This document shows positions 23,342 through 32,105 of a stretch of 55,561 nucleotides of DNA, piece after piece (position 1 is the first letter of the stretch; every line of letters starts with the position of its first letter). This stretch comes from Clostridia bacterium (GTDB lineage: Bacteria > Bacillota > Clostridia > Oscillospirales > CAG-272). The stretch covers positions 1-55,561 of the forward strand of contig JAFTRY010000012.1 in NCBI GenBank assembly GCA_017462035.1, written 5' to 3'. The position numbers and the translations under genes were made by a program. The notes under the pieces were generated by a model. That model saw only the letters and a program-made list of their open reading frames with translations, was not told the DNA's origin and did no database searches.

Positions 23342-25240
23342 ATGTACAAAATATCCGTTCCGATCATGAACCATCTTTTTGTAGGAAATAACCGCTCCGT
23401 TTACGTAGAACAGTTCAAGGCTTCCGGAGTGGAGCGAGTCCTTCTTGCGATTCGTACCGTTCTGCGAGATCCGCAGTGGGCAAGTGATACTCTCACGCTT
23501 TTAAAGGAAAACGTGGAAATTCTGAAAGAAAACGGCTTGGAGCCCGCCGTTTGGATAGCCAGTACCATCGGACACGGAGGCACCTTAGCAGGGGTTGACG
23601 GTATGAAGGAGACCTACGATTTCCAGCCTTTAGTCACTCTGGATGGAGAGATGGTTTCCGAAACCAGGTGTCCATTGGATGACAGCTTCCGAAAGGAAAT
23701 AGGGGATTTTTTGGCGCAGGTGGCAACGTGCGGTGCCAATCTGATCTTTTTAGACGACGATTTTCGCCTGTCTCAGCATGCCCGTAGCATCTGTTGCGCC
23801 TGCGACCTACACAAGAAGCGTATGGAGGAGCTCTGCGGCGAAAAGCTGGACCGTACAAATCTAAGATCCTTACTCTTCAGTGACGCGCCTAACAAATACC
23901 GTAATGCTTGGATTCAAGCCCAGGGGGATTCCCTTCGCCTACTGGCAAAGGATCTGCGGCACGCGGTTGACCGTGTGGACGATTCGGTCTGCTTGGCACT
24001 ATGCTCTGCCCACTCTCCCTGGGACATGGATGGCACCAATCCTCTGGAGCTCACTCACATTCTTGCGGGCAAGAATCCTCCCGTTCTTCGTCTTCACGGG
24101 GCACCCTACTGGGCTGTTCATTCGGAAAAGCCTCTCATTACTGTCTTCGAAATTGCCCGAATGTTCGCGTCCTTCTGTCAAGGGAAGAATATAGAGCTGT
24201 TGGCAGAGGGAGACAGCTATCCCCGTCCCCGCTATTATACTCCCTCCTCCTATCTGGAGCTTTTTGACGGAGTCATCCGGGCGGACGGAAAGCACGGCGG
24301 AATTCTGAAATACATGTTCGACTATACGACGGAACCTACATATGAAACCGGATATATGGATCACCACGTCCGCGACCTACCCGACCTAAAGGCAATCGAG
24401 CACGCATTTCCCAAGGGCGCCAACACCGGTGTTCGGGTATGGACTCAGCCCAATCTGCTGGGCACATCTGACTTTTCTCTGTCGGCGGTAAGCGACCAAG
24501 CTCCCTACCCCTGGGCAGGAATTCTGCTAAGCTCCTGCGGAATTCCCACTGTTTACGAGGGCGAGGGTATCTGCTCGGCAATTTTCGGGCAGGTCGCCCA
24601 GGTCCTGGACGAACAGACCTTTGCCCGAGGTGCCATTCTTGACGCTACCTCCGCCGCGTTGCTTGCCCGCAAGGGTGTAGACGTAGGATGCGATCCAGGA
24701 GGCGAATGGATAGACGGCTCGGTGTGCCTTTTAAGCGACCATAAGGATCGCTTCACCGTATGGAAATCTCCGGCTCGGATACGAAAGACCGGGCTGTCGC
24801 CACATGCGGAAATCTGCTTATATGCTACCGTGGACGGAGTCGCCCATCCCTTCGCTTACCGATACGAAAATAAGCAGGGGCAACGGTTTCTGGTCTACAT
24901 GATGGATGTCAGCTCTCTCTCCCGCAATACGGGCTTACTCCGCGGCTATATCAACCAAAGAATCCTGCAAGATGCCGTTCCGTGGATCTCCGGCAAGGAG
25001 CTGCCTGTAACGGGCGCACCCCACCCCGATCTGTACATTCTCTGCGACAAGCGAGAGGATTCTATGGCAATTGCCTACTTTAACTGTTGGGCAGACGAGG
25101 TCTATCGCCCCACCTTTACTCTGCCCGAGGAATATTCCTCAGCGGAATGGATCCGCTGTACAGGCGAGCTGGTCGGCGATCAACTCCGTCTTTCCTCCCT
25201 CCCCGCCTTTAATTTTGCGGCAGTGGTGCTGAGAAAATAA
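23342..25240 (+). CDS. Putative TIM-barrel glycoside hydrolase, family not recognised
   Basis: 632 residues, no signal peptide. N-terminal half reads like a (beta/alpha)8 barrel: early strand RVLLAIRT, LEPAVWIAST, ANLIFLDDDFRLSQH (acidic strand end), VCLALCSAHSPWD, VLRLHGAPYW, ELLAEGDSYPRPRYYTP, then ILKYMFDY. A middle part (about 385-450: GIPTVYEGEG...GAILDATSAALLARKGVDVG) resembles the flavodoxin-like domain following GH42-type barrels, and the rest is probably beta. Substrate unknown. Good ribosome site (AAGGAGAGAG) before the ATG. No strong promoter seen; a bidirectional terminator follows. Could be a catalytically altered member. Confidence 0.5.
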   Translation: MYKISVPIMNHLFVGNNRSVYVEQFKASGVERVLLAIRTVLRDPQWASDTLTLLKENVEILKENGLEPAVWIASTIGHGGTLAGVDGMKETYDFQPLVTLDGEMVSETRCPLDDSFRKEIGDFLAQVATCGANLIFLDDDFRLSQHARSICCACDLHKKRMEELCGEKLDRTNLRSLLFSDAPNKYRNAWIQAQGDSLRLLAKDLRHAVDRVDDSVCLALCSAHSPWDMDGTNPLELTHILAGKNPPVLRLHGAPYWAVHSEKPLITVFEIARMFASFCQGKNIELLAEGDSYPRPRYYTPSSYLELFDGVIRADGKHGGILKYMFDYTTEPTYETGYMDHHVRDLPDLKAIEHAFPKGANTGVRVWTQPNLLGTSDFSLSAVSDQAPYPWAGILLSSCGIPTVYEGEGICSAIFGQVAQVLDEQTFARGAILDATSAALLARKGVDVGCDPGGEWIDGSVCLLSDHKDRFTVWKSPARIRKTGLSPHAEICLYATVDGVAHPFAYRYENKQGQRFLVYMMDVSSLSRNTGLLRGYINQRILQDAVPWISGKELPVTGAPHPDLYILCDKREDSMAIAYFNCWADEVYRPTFTLPEEYSSAEWIRCTGELVGDQLRLSSLPAFNFAAVVLRK

Positions 25241-25268
25241 CTTCCCTATACGAATGCACGATAAAATG

Positions 25269-25300
25269 CCCGCCCGCGGTGTGATGACACCGCGGGCGGG
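25269..25300. terminator. Bidirectional terminator between convergent genes
   Basis: Perfect 14-bp GC-rich stem (25269-25282 with 25287-25300), loop GATG, followed by TATTTTCCC on the plus strand and by CATTTTATC on the minus strand. Confidence 0.85.
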
Positions 25301-25320
25301 TATTTTCCCTATTTGGGATT

Positions 25321-26298
25321 TCATAGCAAAGGGGATATGGTATTTCCCTCGTGAAAGGTAGATTTCAATTCCACAAAAGCCGGAGGAATATGAGCTTCCC
25401 TGGATTTGATCCGCTCATGGAGCAGCCTCATAGCCTCCGCGCACATCTCGTCGATCCCTGAGGGAATATGAGCGACATCCAAGGAAGGATGCAGAGGAAA
25501 GGGATCGTTGTCCATGGAAACCACCGATATGTCCCGGGGCACGGAAAATCCCCGCTCAGAAAGTCCGGACAGAATTCCCTGCGTAATATAGCCGTACGCT
25601 CCCAGGATCACGGATGGTTTTTCCCCCGGCAATGCCATGATCTTAGCGATTCCGTCTCTGCCCGCTTCCTCAAAGCGAAAGCGGGAGGATATGATCCACT
25701 CCTTTTTCACATCAAGATCGAGTCTCTCCATTTCCCGAATCAGATCGTTCTCATGTCCCGCGGTCAAGCCCTCTCCGATATAAGCAATACGTCGGTGTCC
25801 GTTTGCGTACAATCGCTCCATGCAGATTCGCATCCCTTGTTCCAACGAATATGACACATACGACCCGGCACTCAGATCCTTGGGAGAGATAACCGAGATC
25901 AATGAGGTCGCGCAATCAAAGGAAAAATCCGGTCTGTTGCCAACCAATACCAGCCCGTCCACCTTACTGTGCTCCGTGTAATATCTCATGAGCTCCTTTG
26001 TCAGCTGAGCATCAAAATTACTGATGGAGAGCAACATCGTGTACCCATTTTCCTCAATATCCTTTTTCAGGGTCTCGATATAATGGATGTAATATTTGCT
26101 GATGGCCTCCGGAATGATCACGGCTATTACGGGCTTGTCGTAGCGCGCGTGGTAAAATTGCTGAAAGCAGCCGTGCTCCCTGGCAACGGCAAACACGTGC
26201 TCCCGCATGGCGTCACTGACGTCCTCTCTTCCCGAAAATGCCTTGGAGACCACGGCAACCGATACGTTTGCCAGCTGCGCAAGTTTGCTTAAAGTCAT
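25321..26298 (-). CDS. LacI-family transcriptional regulator
   Basis: 325 residues. N-terminal helix-turn-helix MTLSKLAQLANVSVAVVSKAF with hinge, followed by a periplasmic-binding-like ligand domain. Start at 26298: GGAGGG lies 6 bases upstream, and the frame upstream of it overlaps the promoter. Divergent from the sugar-kinase operon (26492 onward) with 193 bases between starts, so it probably controls that operon; ligand likely a sugar or sugar phosphate of the pathway. A 16-bp inverted repeat in its own leader suggests autoregulation. Confidence 0.92.
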   Translation of the reverse strand: MTLSKLAQLANVSVAVVSKAFSGREDVSDAMREHVFAVAREHGCFQQFYHARYDKPVIAVIIPEAISKYYIHYIETLKKDIEENGYTMLLSISNFDAQLTKELMRYYTEHSKVDGLVLVGNRPDFSFDCATSLISVISPKDLSAGSYVSYSLEQGMRICMERLYANGHRRIAYIGEGLTAGHENDLIREMERLDLDVKKEWIISSRFRFEEAGRDGIAKIMALPGEKPSVILGAYGYITQGILSGLSERGFSVPRDISVVSMDNDPFPLHPSLDVAHIPSGIDEMCAEAMRLLHERIKSREAHIPPAFVELKSTFHEGNTISPLL

Positions 26299-26308
26299 TT
26301 TGCCCTCC

Positions 26309-26324
26309 AAGTATGTAAATACTT
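26309..26324. promoter_or_regulatory. Likely operator in lacI-type gene leader
   Basis: AAGTAT-GTAA-ATACTT inverted repeat just upstream of the regulator's ribosome site. LacI-family operators are usually 14-20 bp palindromes with a CG centre, so this one is atypical. Confidence 0.4.
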
Positions 26325-26331
26325 CTGACCC

Positions 26332-26361
26332 ATTATACCATACCTCCCGCGGCTTCGTCAA
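26332..26361 (-). promoter_or_regulatory. Promoter of LacI-family regulator
   Basis: Minus-strand TTGACG, 18 bases, TATAAT with TATGG before the -10. Confidence 0.65.
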
Positions 26362-26403
26362 TGAAAAAAGGAGAAAACAGAAAATTTTTCTCTGTCCGTG
26401 TCA

Positions 26404-26432
26404 TTGACCTTTTCTGACCGACATGATACAAT
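26404..26432 (+). promoter_or_regulatory. Promoter of the kinase/isomerase operon
   Basis: TTGACC, 17 bases, TACAAT with CATGA before the -10. Confidence 0.7.
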
Positions 26433-26491
26433 AAATACAAGAATTGCGAAAACACTCCTGTGGATGATGGGAGAGAAGGAGGAGCTTTTTT

Positions 26492-27889
26492 ATGAATTTA
26501 ATGGGAATCGATATGGGTACGACCTCTGTGAAAACAGCGGTATTTGATGAGAACCTTCAAGAAAAGATCAAGCTTACGGCAGATTATACGCTTGAATCCA
26601 AAGGAGATCGAGTAGAGTTTGAGGCGGAGAAATACTGGAACATCGTTTCGGGTGAGATCGAGAAGATCAAGGCGGAGCTTGAAGTAGACGCACTTGCCAT
26701 TGACACCCAGTGCGAAACACTGATCCTCACCGATGAAAATGGGATCCCCGTCCGCAAAGCCATTGTCTGGCTGGACAACCGTGCCACCGAGGAGGCGCGG
26801 ATGATCCAGGAGCACTTCGGTAACAAAAAGGTGTATGAGATCACGGGTCAACCAGAGGTTACGGCAACCTGGCCTGCATGTAAACTTCTGTGGGTCAAGA
26901 GGAATGAACCAGAGATCTGGGAAAAAACCAAGAAGGTATTTCTTCTTGAGGACTATATTCTTTTCAAAATGACCGGACGCTTTATCACGGAAAAAACACT
27001 GCAATCCTCCACCATTTATTTTGACATTCGCCAGGATACGTGGTGGGATGAGATGCTGGAATACATCGGTGTAACCCGGGAAATGCTTCCCGAGCTTCTG
27101 GATAGTGGCATGTACGTTGGTGACTATCAGGGGATTCGGGTCACCACGGGTGCTATGGACCAGGTTTCGGGTGCCATCGGCGCGGGCATCGTAAAAAAAG
27201 GAATTGTCAGTGTCATGACAGGAACCACCATGGTCATTTTCACCCCCTACGATGATATCCCCCCCTATGACCCCGCCAGTATCGTTCCCTGTCACTATAA
27301 CTACGACGGAAAATACTGTCTGCTTTCCTGGTCGCCCACAGCAGGTATGGCACTGAAGTGGTTGAAAAACGCGCTTTGCGAAAGCTTTTCCTTCCGCGAG
27401 CTAGATGAGCTTGCAGAGAAGATCGAACCGGGTAGCGACGGAGTCACCTTTCTCCCCTACCTCTGCGGCTCCACCATGCCAAAGTACAATCCCGACGCGA
27501 GGGGAAGCTTTACGGGTCTTACCACCGAGCACGGACGAGGACACTTCGTCAGAAGCGTCATGGAGTCCATCGCCTGTACGCTTCGCTCCAATCTGGAGTA
27601 TCTGAACCTGGACGCTACCGAGATCCGAGCCATGGGGGGTGGTGCTACCAGCCCGCTCTGGTGCCAGATGAAGTCGGATATGACGGGAAAGAAGCTGGTG
27701 ACACTGAAAAACACGGAAACGGCTTGTCTGGGCGGTGCCATTCTTGCCGGCGTGGGAACGGGAGTCTTCGCCTCCGTGGAGGAGGCTTGCGCCAAGATCG
27801 AGATTGGCAGGTCCTACACTCCCACAGGGGCGGATTATACTGAGTGCTACGAACGGTTTAAGAAATACGACGAAATACTGAATATTTGA
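26492..27889 (+). CDS. FGGY-family carbohydrate kinase
   Basis: 465 residues. ATP-dependent sugar (probably ketopentose or similar) kinase of the xylulokinase/gluconokinase group. Phosphate-1 motif GIDMGTTSVKTAVFD at the N-terminus, catalytic aspartate in TGAMDQVSGAIGAGI, phosphate-2 MTGTTMVIF, adenosine motif AMGGGATSPLWCQMKSDMTG. First gene of the LacI-linked operon, AGGAGG ribosome site 9 bases before the ATG. The isomerase gene starts 22 bases later, which suggests the order sugar to keto-sugar (isomerase) to keto-sugar phosphate (kinase). Exact sugar cannot be read from sequence. Confidence 0.93.
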   Translation: MNLMGIDMGTTSVKTAVFDENLQEKIKLTADYTLESKGDRVEFEAEKYWNIVSGEIEKIKAELEVDALAIDTQCETLILTDENGIPVRKAIVWLDNRATEEARMIQEHFGNKKVYEITGQPEVTATWPACKLLWVKRNEPEIWEKTKKVFLLEDYILFKMTGRFITEKTLQSSTIYFDIRQDTWWDEMLEYIGVTREMLPELLDSGMYVGDYQGIRVTTGAMDQVSGAIGAGIVKKGIVSVMTGTTMVIFTPYDDIPPYDPASIVPCHYNYDGKYCLLSWSPTAGMALKWLKNALCESFSFRELDELAEKIEPGSDGVTFLPYLCGSTMPKYNPDARGSFTGLTTEHGRGHFVRSVMESIACTLRSNLEYLNLDATEIRAMGGGATSPLWCQMKSDMTGKKLVTLKNTETACLGGAILAGVGTGVFASVEEACAKIEIGRSYTPTGADYTECYERFKKYDEILNI

Positions 27890-27911
27890 CTTTGAAAAGG
27901 AGGCTACTGAA

Positions 27912-29258
27912 ATGAAAGCGGCATTTGTTGGTTTTGGTGAGGTAAATACCCCCATTGATATTATTATCAGAAAGTGCGAAAAGGCGGCAAAGGAACTGGA
28001 GGAGCAGGGCGTTGAGCTGACTAAAGTCTACCCCGTTACCGACGATTACGAGGAAAAGGACATCAAGAAGGCAGTGGACGCGCTGACCGGAAAGGACTTC
28101 GACTGCCTCGTGGTCTGCATTGCGGGATGGATCCCCACTCATGCGGTAGTGAAGGTCACTGAGCATTTCCGTCATAAACCCATGGTTCTCTGGGGACTTT
28201 GTGGTTGGATCGAGTCCGACGGAAGACTGGTGACGACTGCCGACCAGGCAGGTACCACGGCAATCCGTAAAACCTTTTACGATCTCGGATATACCTTTAA
28301 ATATATTTACGACATCATTGGTCTTCCCTCGGGAGCCGCTAAGGTAGCAAAATACGCCAAGGCAGCCGCGGCGGCGGCAAAGCTCCGTCATTCCAGAACG
28401 GGAATGGCAGGCTATCGCGATATGAATCTCTACGGCACTCAGTGTGACGGTCCCTCCCTCAAAAGAGTAGTTGGCACGGAGATCGAAACCTTTGAAATGC
28501 TGGAGTTGGAGCAGAGATACCTAAAGGTTACTGCAGAGGAAAAGCAGACGGTGATCGACCGTTGCATCTCCAAGTGGCATTTTTTGAAGGAGGCAAAGAA
28601 AGAGGGATTGGAAAAGGCTGCCGGTTACTATCTTGCCGCCAAATCCATCTGTGACGAGAGAGGCTACGATGCCATTTCCCTAAAGGACGTGGACGGTATG
28701 AAGAAGCTACTCGGCTTCCCTCCTGCGCCGATTTTCATGCTTCTCGCTGATGAGGCGGGACTTGCCACCATTCCCGAGAACGACTGTCTCGGTAACGTGA
28801 CCCAACTGATGGTCAAGTATCTGACCGGTCAAACCGCCCCCTACCTGGAGTTCTATGAATTCTTCCAGAACAGTGTTCTTGCAGGCGTGCCAGACTACGT
28901 TCCCGCCGCGGTGGTAGACGGTCAGGTTACCGTCATGCCAGCCGCCTTCGGAGAGCTGTCCGAGGGAATCCTCAACGTCAGCAAAGTCAAGGGTGGCGAG
29001 CTGACCATGTGCCGCCTGACCTGCGTGGACGGAGAATATTATATGCACATGGTCAAAGGCTTCGGAAAGACACCGCAAAAATGGGAGGAGGCTGGCTGGA
29101 CTCAACCCGCGCCTCAGCTCCCCGGTTTGGAAATTGAACTGGACAATGTTCCCGACTTTGCGGAAAACGTCATGTGTCAACATTATATTATCGCCTACGG
29201 CGACCAGACCGACCTGATCCGTGATCTGTGCTCCATTCTGGGCATTACGGTCATCTAA
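27912..29258 (+). CDS. L-fucose/L-arabinose isomerase-family protein
   Basis: 448 residues. N-terminal Rossmann-like domain MKAAFVGFGEVNTPID and DCLVVCIAGWIPTHAVV, then the segment LWGLCGWIESDG; C-terminal metal domain includes IPENDCLGNVTQLMVKYLTGQTAPYLEF, where the E/D pair would bind Mn2+. These are features of the fucose isomerase-related family (aldose-ketose isomerases and uncharacterised relatives). Likely converts the pathway's aldose to the ketose used by the upstream kinase. It is shorter than true FucI (about 590) and AraA (about 500), so the substrate should not be assumed. Confidence 0.85.
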   Translation: MKAAFVGFGEVNTPIDIIIRKCEKAAKELEEQGVELTKVYPVTDDYEEKDIKKAVDALTGKDFDCLVVCIAGWIPTHAVVKVTEHFRHKPMVLWGLCGWIESDGRLVTTADQAGTTAIRKTFYDLGYTFKYIYDIIGLPSGAAKVAKYAKAAAAAAKLRHSRTGMAGYRDMNLYGTQCDGPSLKRVVGTEIETFEMLELEQRYLKVTAEEKQTVIDRCISKWHFLKEAKKEGLEKAAGYYLAAKSICDERGYDAISLKDVDGMKKLLGFPPAPIFMLLADEAGLATIPENDCLGNVTQLMVKYLTGQTAPYLEFYEFFQNSVLAGVPDYVPAAVVDGQVTVMPAAFGELSEGILNVSKVKGGELTMCRLTCVDGEYYMHMVKGFGKTPQKWEEAGWTQPAPQLPGLEIELDNVPDFAENVMCQHYIIAYGDQTDLIRDLCSILGITVI

Positions 29259-29309
29259 ATTGATCCTTCGAGTCCTTCCGTATTGACAGAGAAGAGGGCA
29301 AAACAGAAA

Positions 29310-30551
29310 ATGAGTATCACCGAAAAGAAAAGAAGCTTTTTATTGATCGCGGCGCTGATCCTTTGGTTTACCTTTATTTCCATGACGAAAAACGCCTTTT
29401 CGGCTGCCATGGTATACATCGTAAACGAGGGGATCCTGACAAAGACCCAAACGGGCTCCATCGTCGCTACCTTTTACCTGATCTATGCCGCCCTGCAATT
29501 CAGCAGCGGGGTCCTGGCGGACCGATGGAAGCCGGACGTATTGATCACCGTTGGCTATCTCGGCGCGGGAATTGCCAATCTCGTGATCTATCTGAATCAC
29601 AACTATACCGTCATGCTGATCACCTGGTCCCTCTGCGCTGTGATCCAGGCACCCGTTTGGCCATCGGTATTCAAGCTGGCAACCACCAGAACCCATAAGG
29701 ATCACCAAAGCAGAGGAATCTATCTGATCTCCTTCGCCAATTCCGGCGGTGCTATGCTGATCTATTTCATCTCTGCCCTTCTGCCCAAATGGGAGTATAA
29801 TTTTCTCATGTCCGCTTGCGGATTGCTCCTACTTGGAACCTTCTGGGAGTGTGTCAGACGAACCCTCTGCTATTCCGAGGAGCTTCCCCGAAAAAGACAG
29901 CATCCAACGAGCAGTCCCAGCCCCATAAAACGATTGCCCAAAGGGGCTTTGTTTGGCGTACTTTCCGTTCTTCTCCTTTTGGGATTGCTCCGAGGGATCT
30001 TTGACACGGGCGTAAAGGGCTTAATTCCCACTATGATCAGTGATACCTACCCTCAGCTGGATCCCTCCTTTGCCAATGCCCTGAACGTCCTCGTGATCTT
30101 GGCTGGATTGGCGGGAATCACTCTGTCCCACTATATCTACCCTCATTTCTTTAAGATGCAAAGCACTGCTCTTCTCTCCCTGATGGTGGCGGCAATTATT
30201 CCCACGGCAGTTTTGCTGGGAATTGGTCGGTTCCATTACGGTGTTATCGTGGCAATGCTTGCCTTGATCTCACTCCTGATGTGCGGTGCCTCTCTGTTGA
30301 TCAGCTATATCTCCGCCTTTTTCAACTGGTGGAATCTGGGCGGTACCGTGGCGGGACTTTGCAACTGCGTGTCCGCACTGGGAATTGTGGTATCTAACTA
30401 CGTATTTCCCAAGACCTCCGAGGTCTTAGGCTGGATCGGAACGATCCGTATCTGGGTGGTTCTGATCGTCATGGCGGCTCTCTTCGCGCTTTTGCTGATC
30501 CCCATCTGGAAGAGATTTTTGAAAAAATACCCTCCCCATCACTACCATTAA
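29310..30551 (+). CDS. MFS transporter
   Basis: 413 residues, 12 predicted helices with the MFS motif A region GVLADRWKPD after helix 2. Probably a sugar, glycoside or organic anion carrier for the operon (relatives include the hexuronate/glycerol-phosphate type OPA/ACS carriers). Start taken at the ATG 29310, with GAGGG 11 bases upstream; a TTG at 29283 is in frame but has no ribosome site. Lies 51 bases after the isomerase and 36 before the ceramidase-like gene. Confidence 0.9.
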   Translation: MSITEKKRSFLLIAALILWFTFISMTKNAFSAAMVYIVNEGILTKTQTGSIVATFYLIYAALQFSSGVLADRWKPDVLITVGYLGAGIANLVIYLNHNYTVMLITWSLCAVIQAPVWPSVFKLATTRTHKDHQSRGIYLISFANSGGAMLIYFISALLPKWEYNFLMSACGLLLLGTFWECVRRTLCYSEELPRKRQHPTSSPSPIKRLPKGALFGVLSVLLLLGLLRGIFDTGVKGLIPTMISDTYPQLDPSFANALNVLVILAGLAGITLSHYIYPHFFKMQSTALLSLMVAAIIPTAVLLGIGRFHYGVIVAMLALISLLMCGASLLISYISAFFNWWNLGGTVAGLCNCVSALGIVVSNYVFPKTSEVLGWIGTIRIWVVLIVMAALFALLLIPIWKRFLKKYPPHHYH

Positions 30552-30587
30552 ATTCTACATACCTTATCCTATTAAAGGAGAATACAC

Positions 30588-32090
30588 ATGAGCAATCTGA
30601 AAATTGGCTGGAGTGAGGTCTCCCTCATTCCCGAAGGAAAAAAGATTGACCTGGCTGGTCAGTTCTATGAAAGAATCACCGATGAGGTGGAATCTCCAAT
30701 TACCGTCACCGCCATGGCAATAGAGTGTGCCGATGATTGTGCCATTTTCGCCTCCTGCGACCTGTGCTCCATCGGCTCTGCTCTTGTGCGCCGTGTTCGG
30801 GAGCGGTTATCTCCCGTCATGGACCTTCCCATGGAGAAGATCATTATTTCCGCAACCCACGTTCATACCGGTCCCGTGTACGCCAACCGTTCCGACAATT
30901 CCGTGGGATCGGTGTTTTCCATGGATGCCCTGGCAAAGCTCCTCCCTGACATCGAATACGAAACTCTCGTTTCCTACGACGACGAAGATCTCATGGATCC
31001 CGAGGAGTGTTTTGAGTTTCTAAGTGAGCAGATCGCGACCTCCATTCGTCTTGCCTGGGAGAACCGAGTCGATGCGCTTTACGCCACCGGATTTGGACGA
31101 GCCGCCGTTGGCATGTGCCGTCGGGTCTGCTACGACGATGGCTCCGCCAAGATGTGGGGTGACACCGAACACGCGAACTTTGTGGAGCTGGAGTCAGGTA
31201 ACGACAGCGGCATCGAAATGATGTTCACCTACGATCCCCAAAAGAAGCTGACAGGTATCATTGCCAACGTGGCATGTCCCGCCCAGGTTCTGGAGCACAG
31301 AAGTATTATTTCAGCAGACTACTGGGGCAAGCTCAAGAAAATGCTCCGTGAAAAATACGGGGAGGATCTCTACCTGCTTCCCCTCTGCTCCGCCGCGGGG
31401 GATCAGTGCCCCCGGGATATGGTGCGCTGGGTTCAGCCCGAAACACCCATCAATGACCCCAATATCATTCGCGATAACCCCACGCCCCGGGACGCGGATC
31501 CCTCTATGTTTGACCTGAAGGGCGCTTATACCATCGCCAGAAGAATTTTCAACGAAGTATGCTTCGCCCTGGAGGAGGTTACCGCATATTGCGACGATTC
31601 CGTGTTTGAACACCGCTCTATCAAGCTGGATGTTCCGGTCAGACGGGTAACGATCCAGGAATATGAGGCGGCAATGGCGGCGCTGGAGGAGTTCCGGAAT
31701 CAGTCCATGGGAAAAATGAACTTCCAGGACAAAGCCAGACTGTACCTCCACACCGGCACCGTCGAGCGCTACGTGGCACAGCAGACCATCGATCTCAAGG
31801 AGATCGAGATCCACGTTCTGCGCCTGGGTGATATTGCCTTTGCCACCAATCCTTATGAGCTGTTTCTGAATTACGGAAACCAGATCCGTGCCAGAAGCAA
31901 GGCAAAGCAGACCTTCCTTATTCAGCTGGCATGCGGAGCCTGCGGTTACCTTCCCACCGAAAAAGCGGAACAGGGTAGCCATTATTCTGCCTACGTGACC
32001 AGCGGTACGGCGGGACACGAGGGCGGTGACCTCCTGGTACGCAAGACACTCAGCGAGATCCAGGATCTGTGGTGCGAGAATAAGAATTAA
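30588..32090 (+). CDS. Neutral/alkaline ceramidase-like protein
   Basis: 500 residues without signal peptide. The N-terminal part fits the neutral ceramidase N-terminal domain: KIGWSEVSLIPEG, CDLCSIGSAL, and the zinc-type motif IIISATHVHTGPVYAN (family: ATHTHSGP). Further blocks ACPAQVLEHRSIISADYWG and LPLCSAAGDQCPRD match the family's catalytic serine region only loosely. In bacteria without sphingolipids such proteins are widespread and of unknown substrate; amide or glycoside cleavage is inferred. In operon with kinase, isomerase, MFS, CapA-like and M20 genes; strong AAAGGAG ribosome site. Confidence 0.8.
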   Translation: MSNLKIGWSEVSLIPEGKKIDLAGQFYERITDEVESPITVTAMAIECADDCAIFASCDLCSIGSALVRRVRERLSPVMDLPMEKIIISATHVHTGPVYANRSDNSVGSVFSMDALAKLLPDIEYETLVSYDDEDLMDPEECFEFLSEQIATSIRLAWENRVDALYATGFGRAAVGMCRRVCYDDGSAKMWGDTEHANFVELESGNDSGIEMMFTYDPQKKLTGIIANVACPAQVLEHRSIISADYWGKLKKMLREKYGEDLYLLPLCSAAGDQCPRDMVRWVQPETPINDPNIIRDNPTPRDADPSMFDLKGAYTIARRIFNEVCFALEEVTAYCDDSVFEHRSIKLDVPVRRVTIQEYEAAMAALEEFRNQSMGKMNFQDKARLYLHTGTVERYVAQQTIDLKEIEIHVLRLGDIAFATNPYELFLNYGNQIRARSKAKQTFLIQLACGACGYLPTEKAEQGSHYSAYVTSGTAGHEGGDLLVRKTLSEIQDLWCENKN

Positions 32091-32105
32091 GGAAAGGAAA
32101 AGACT

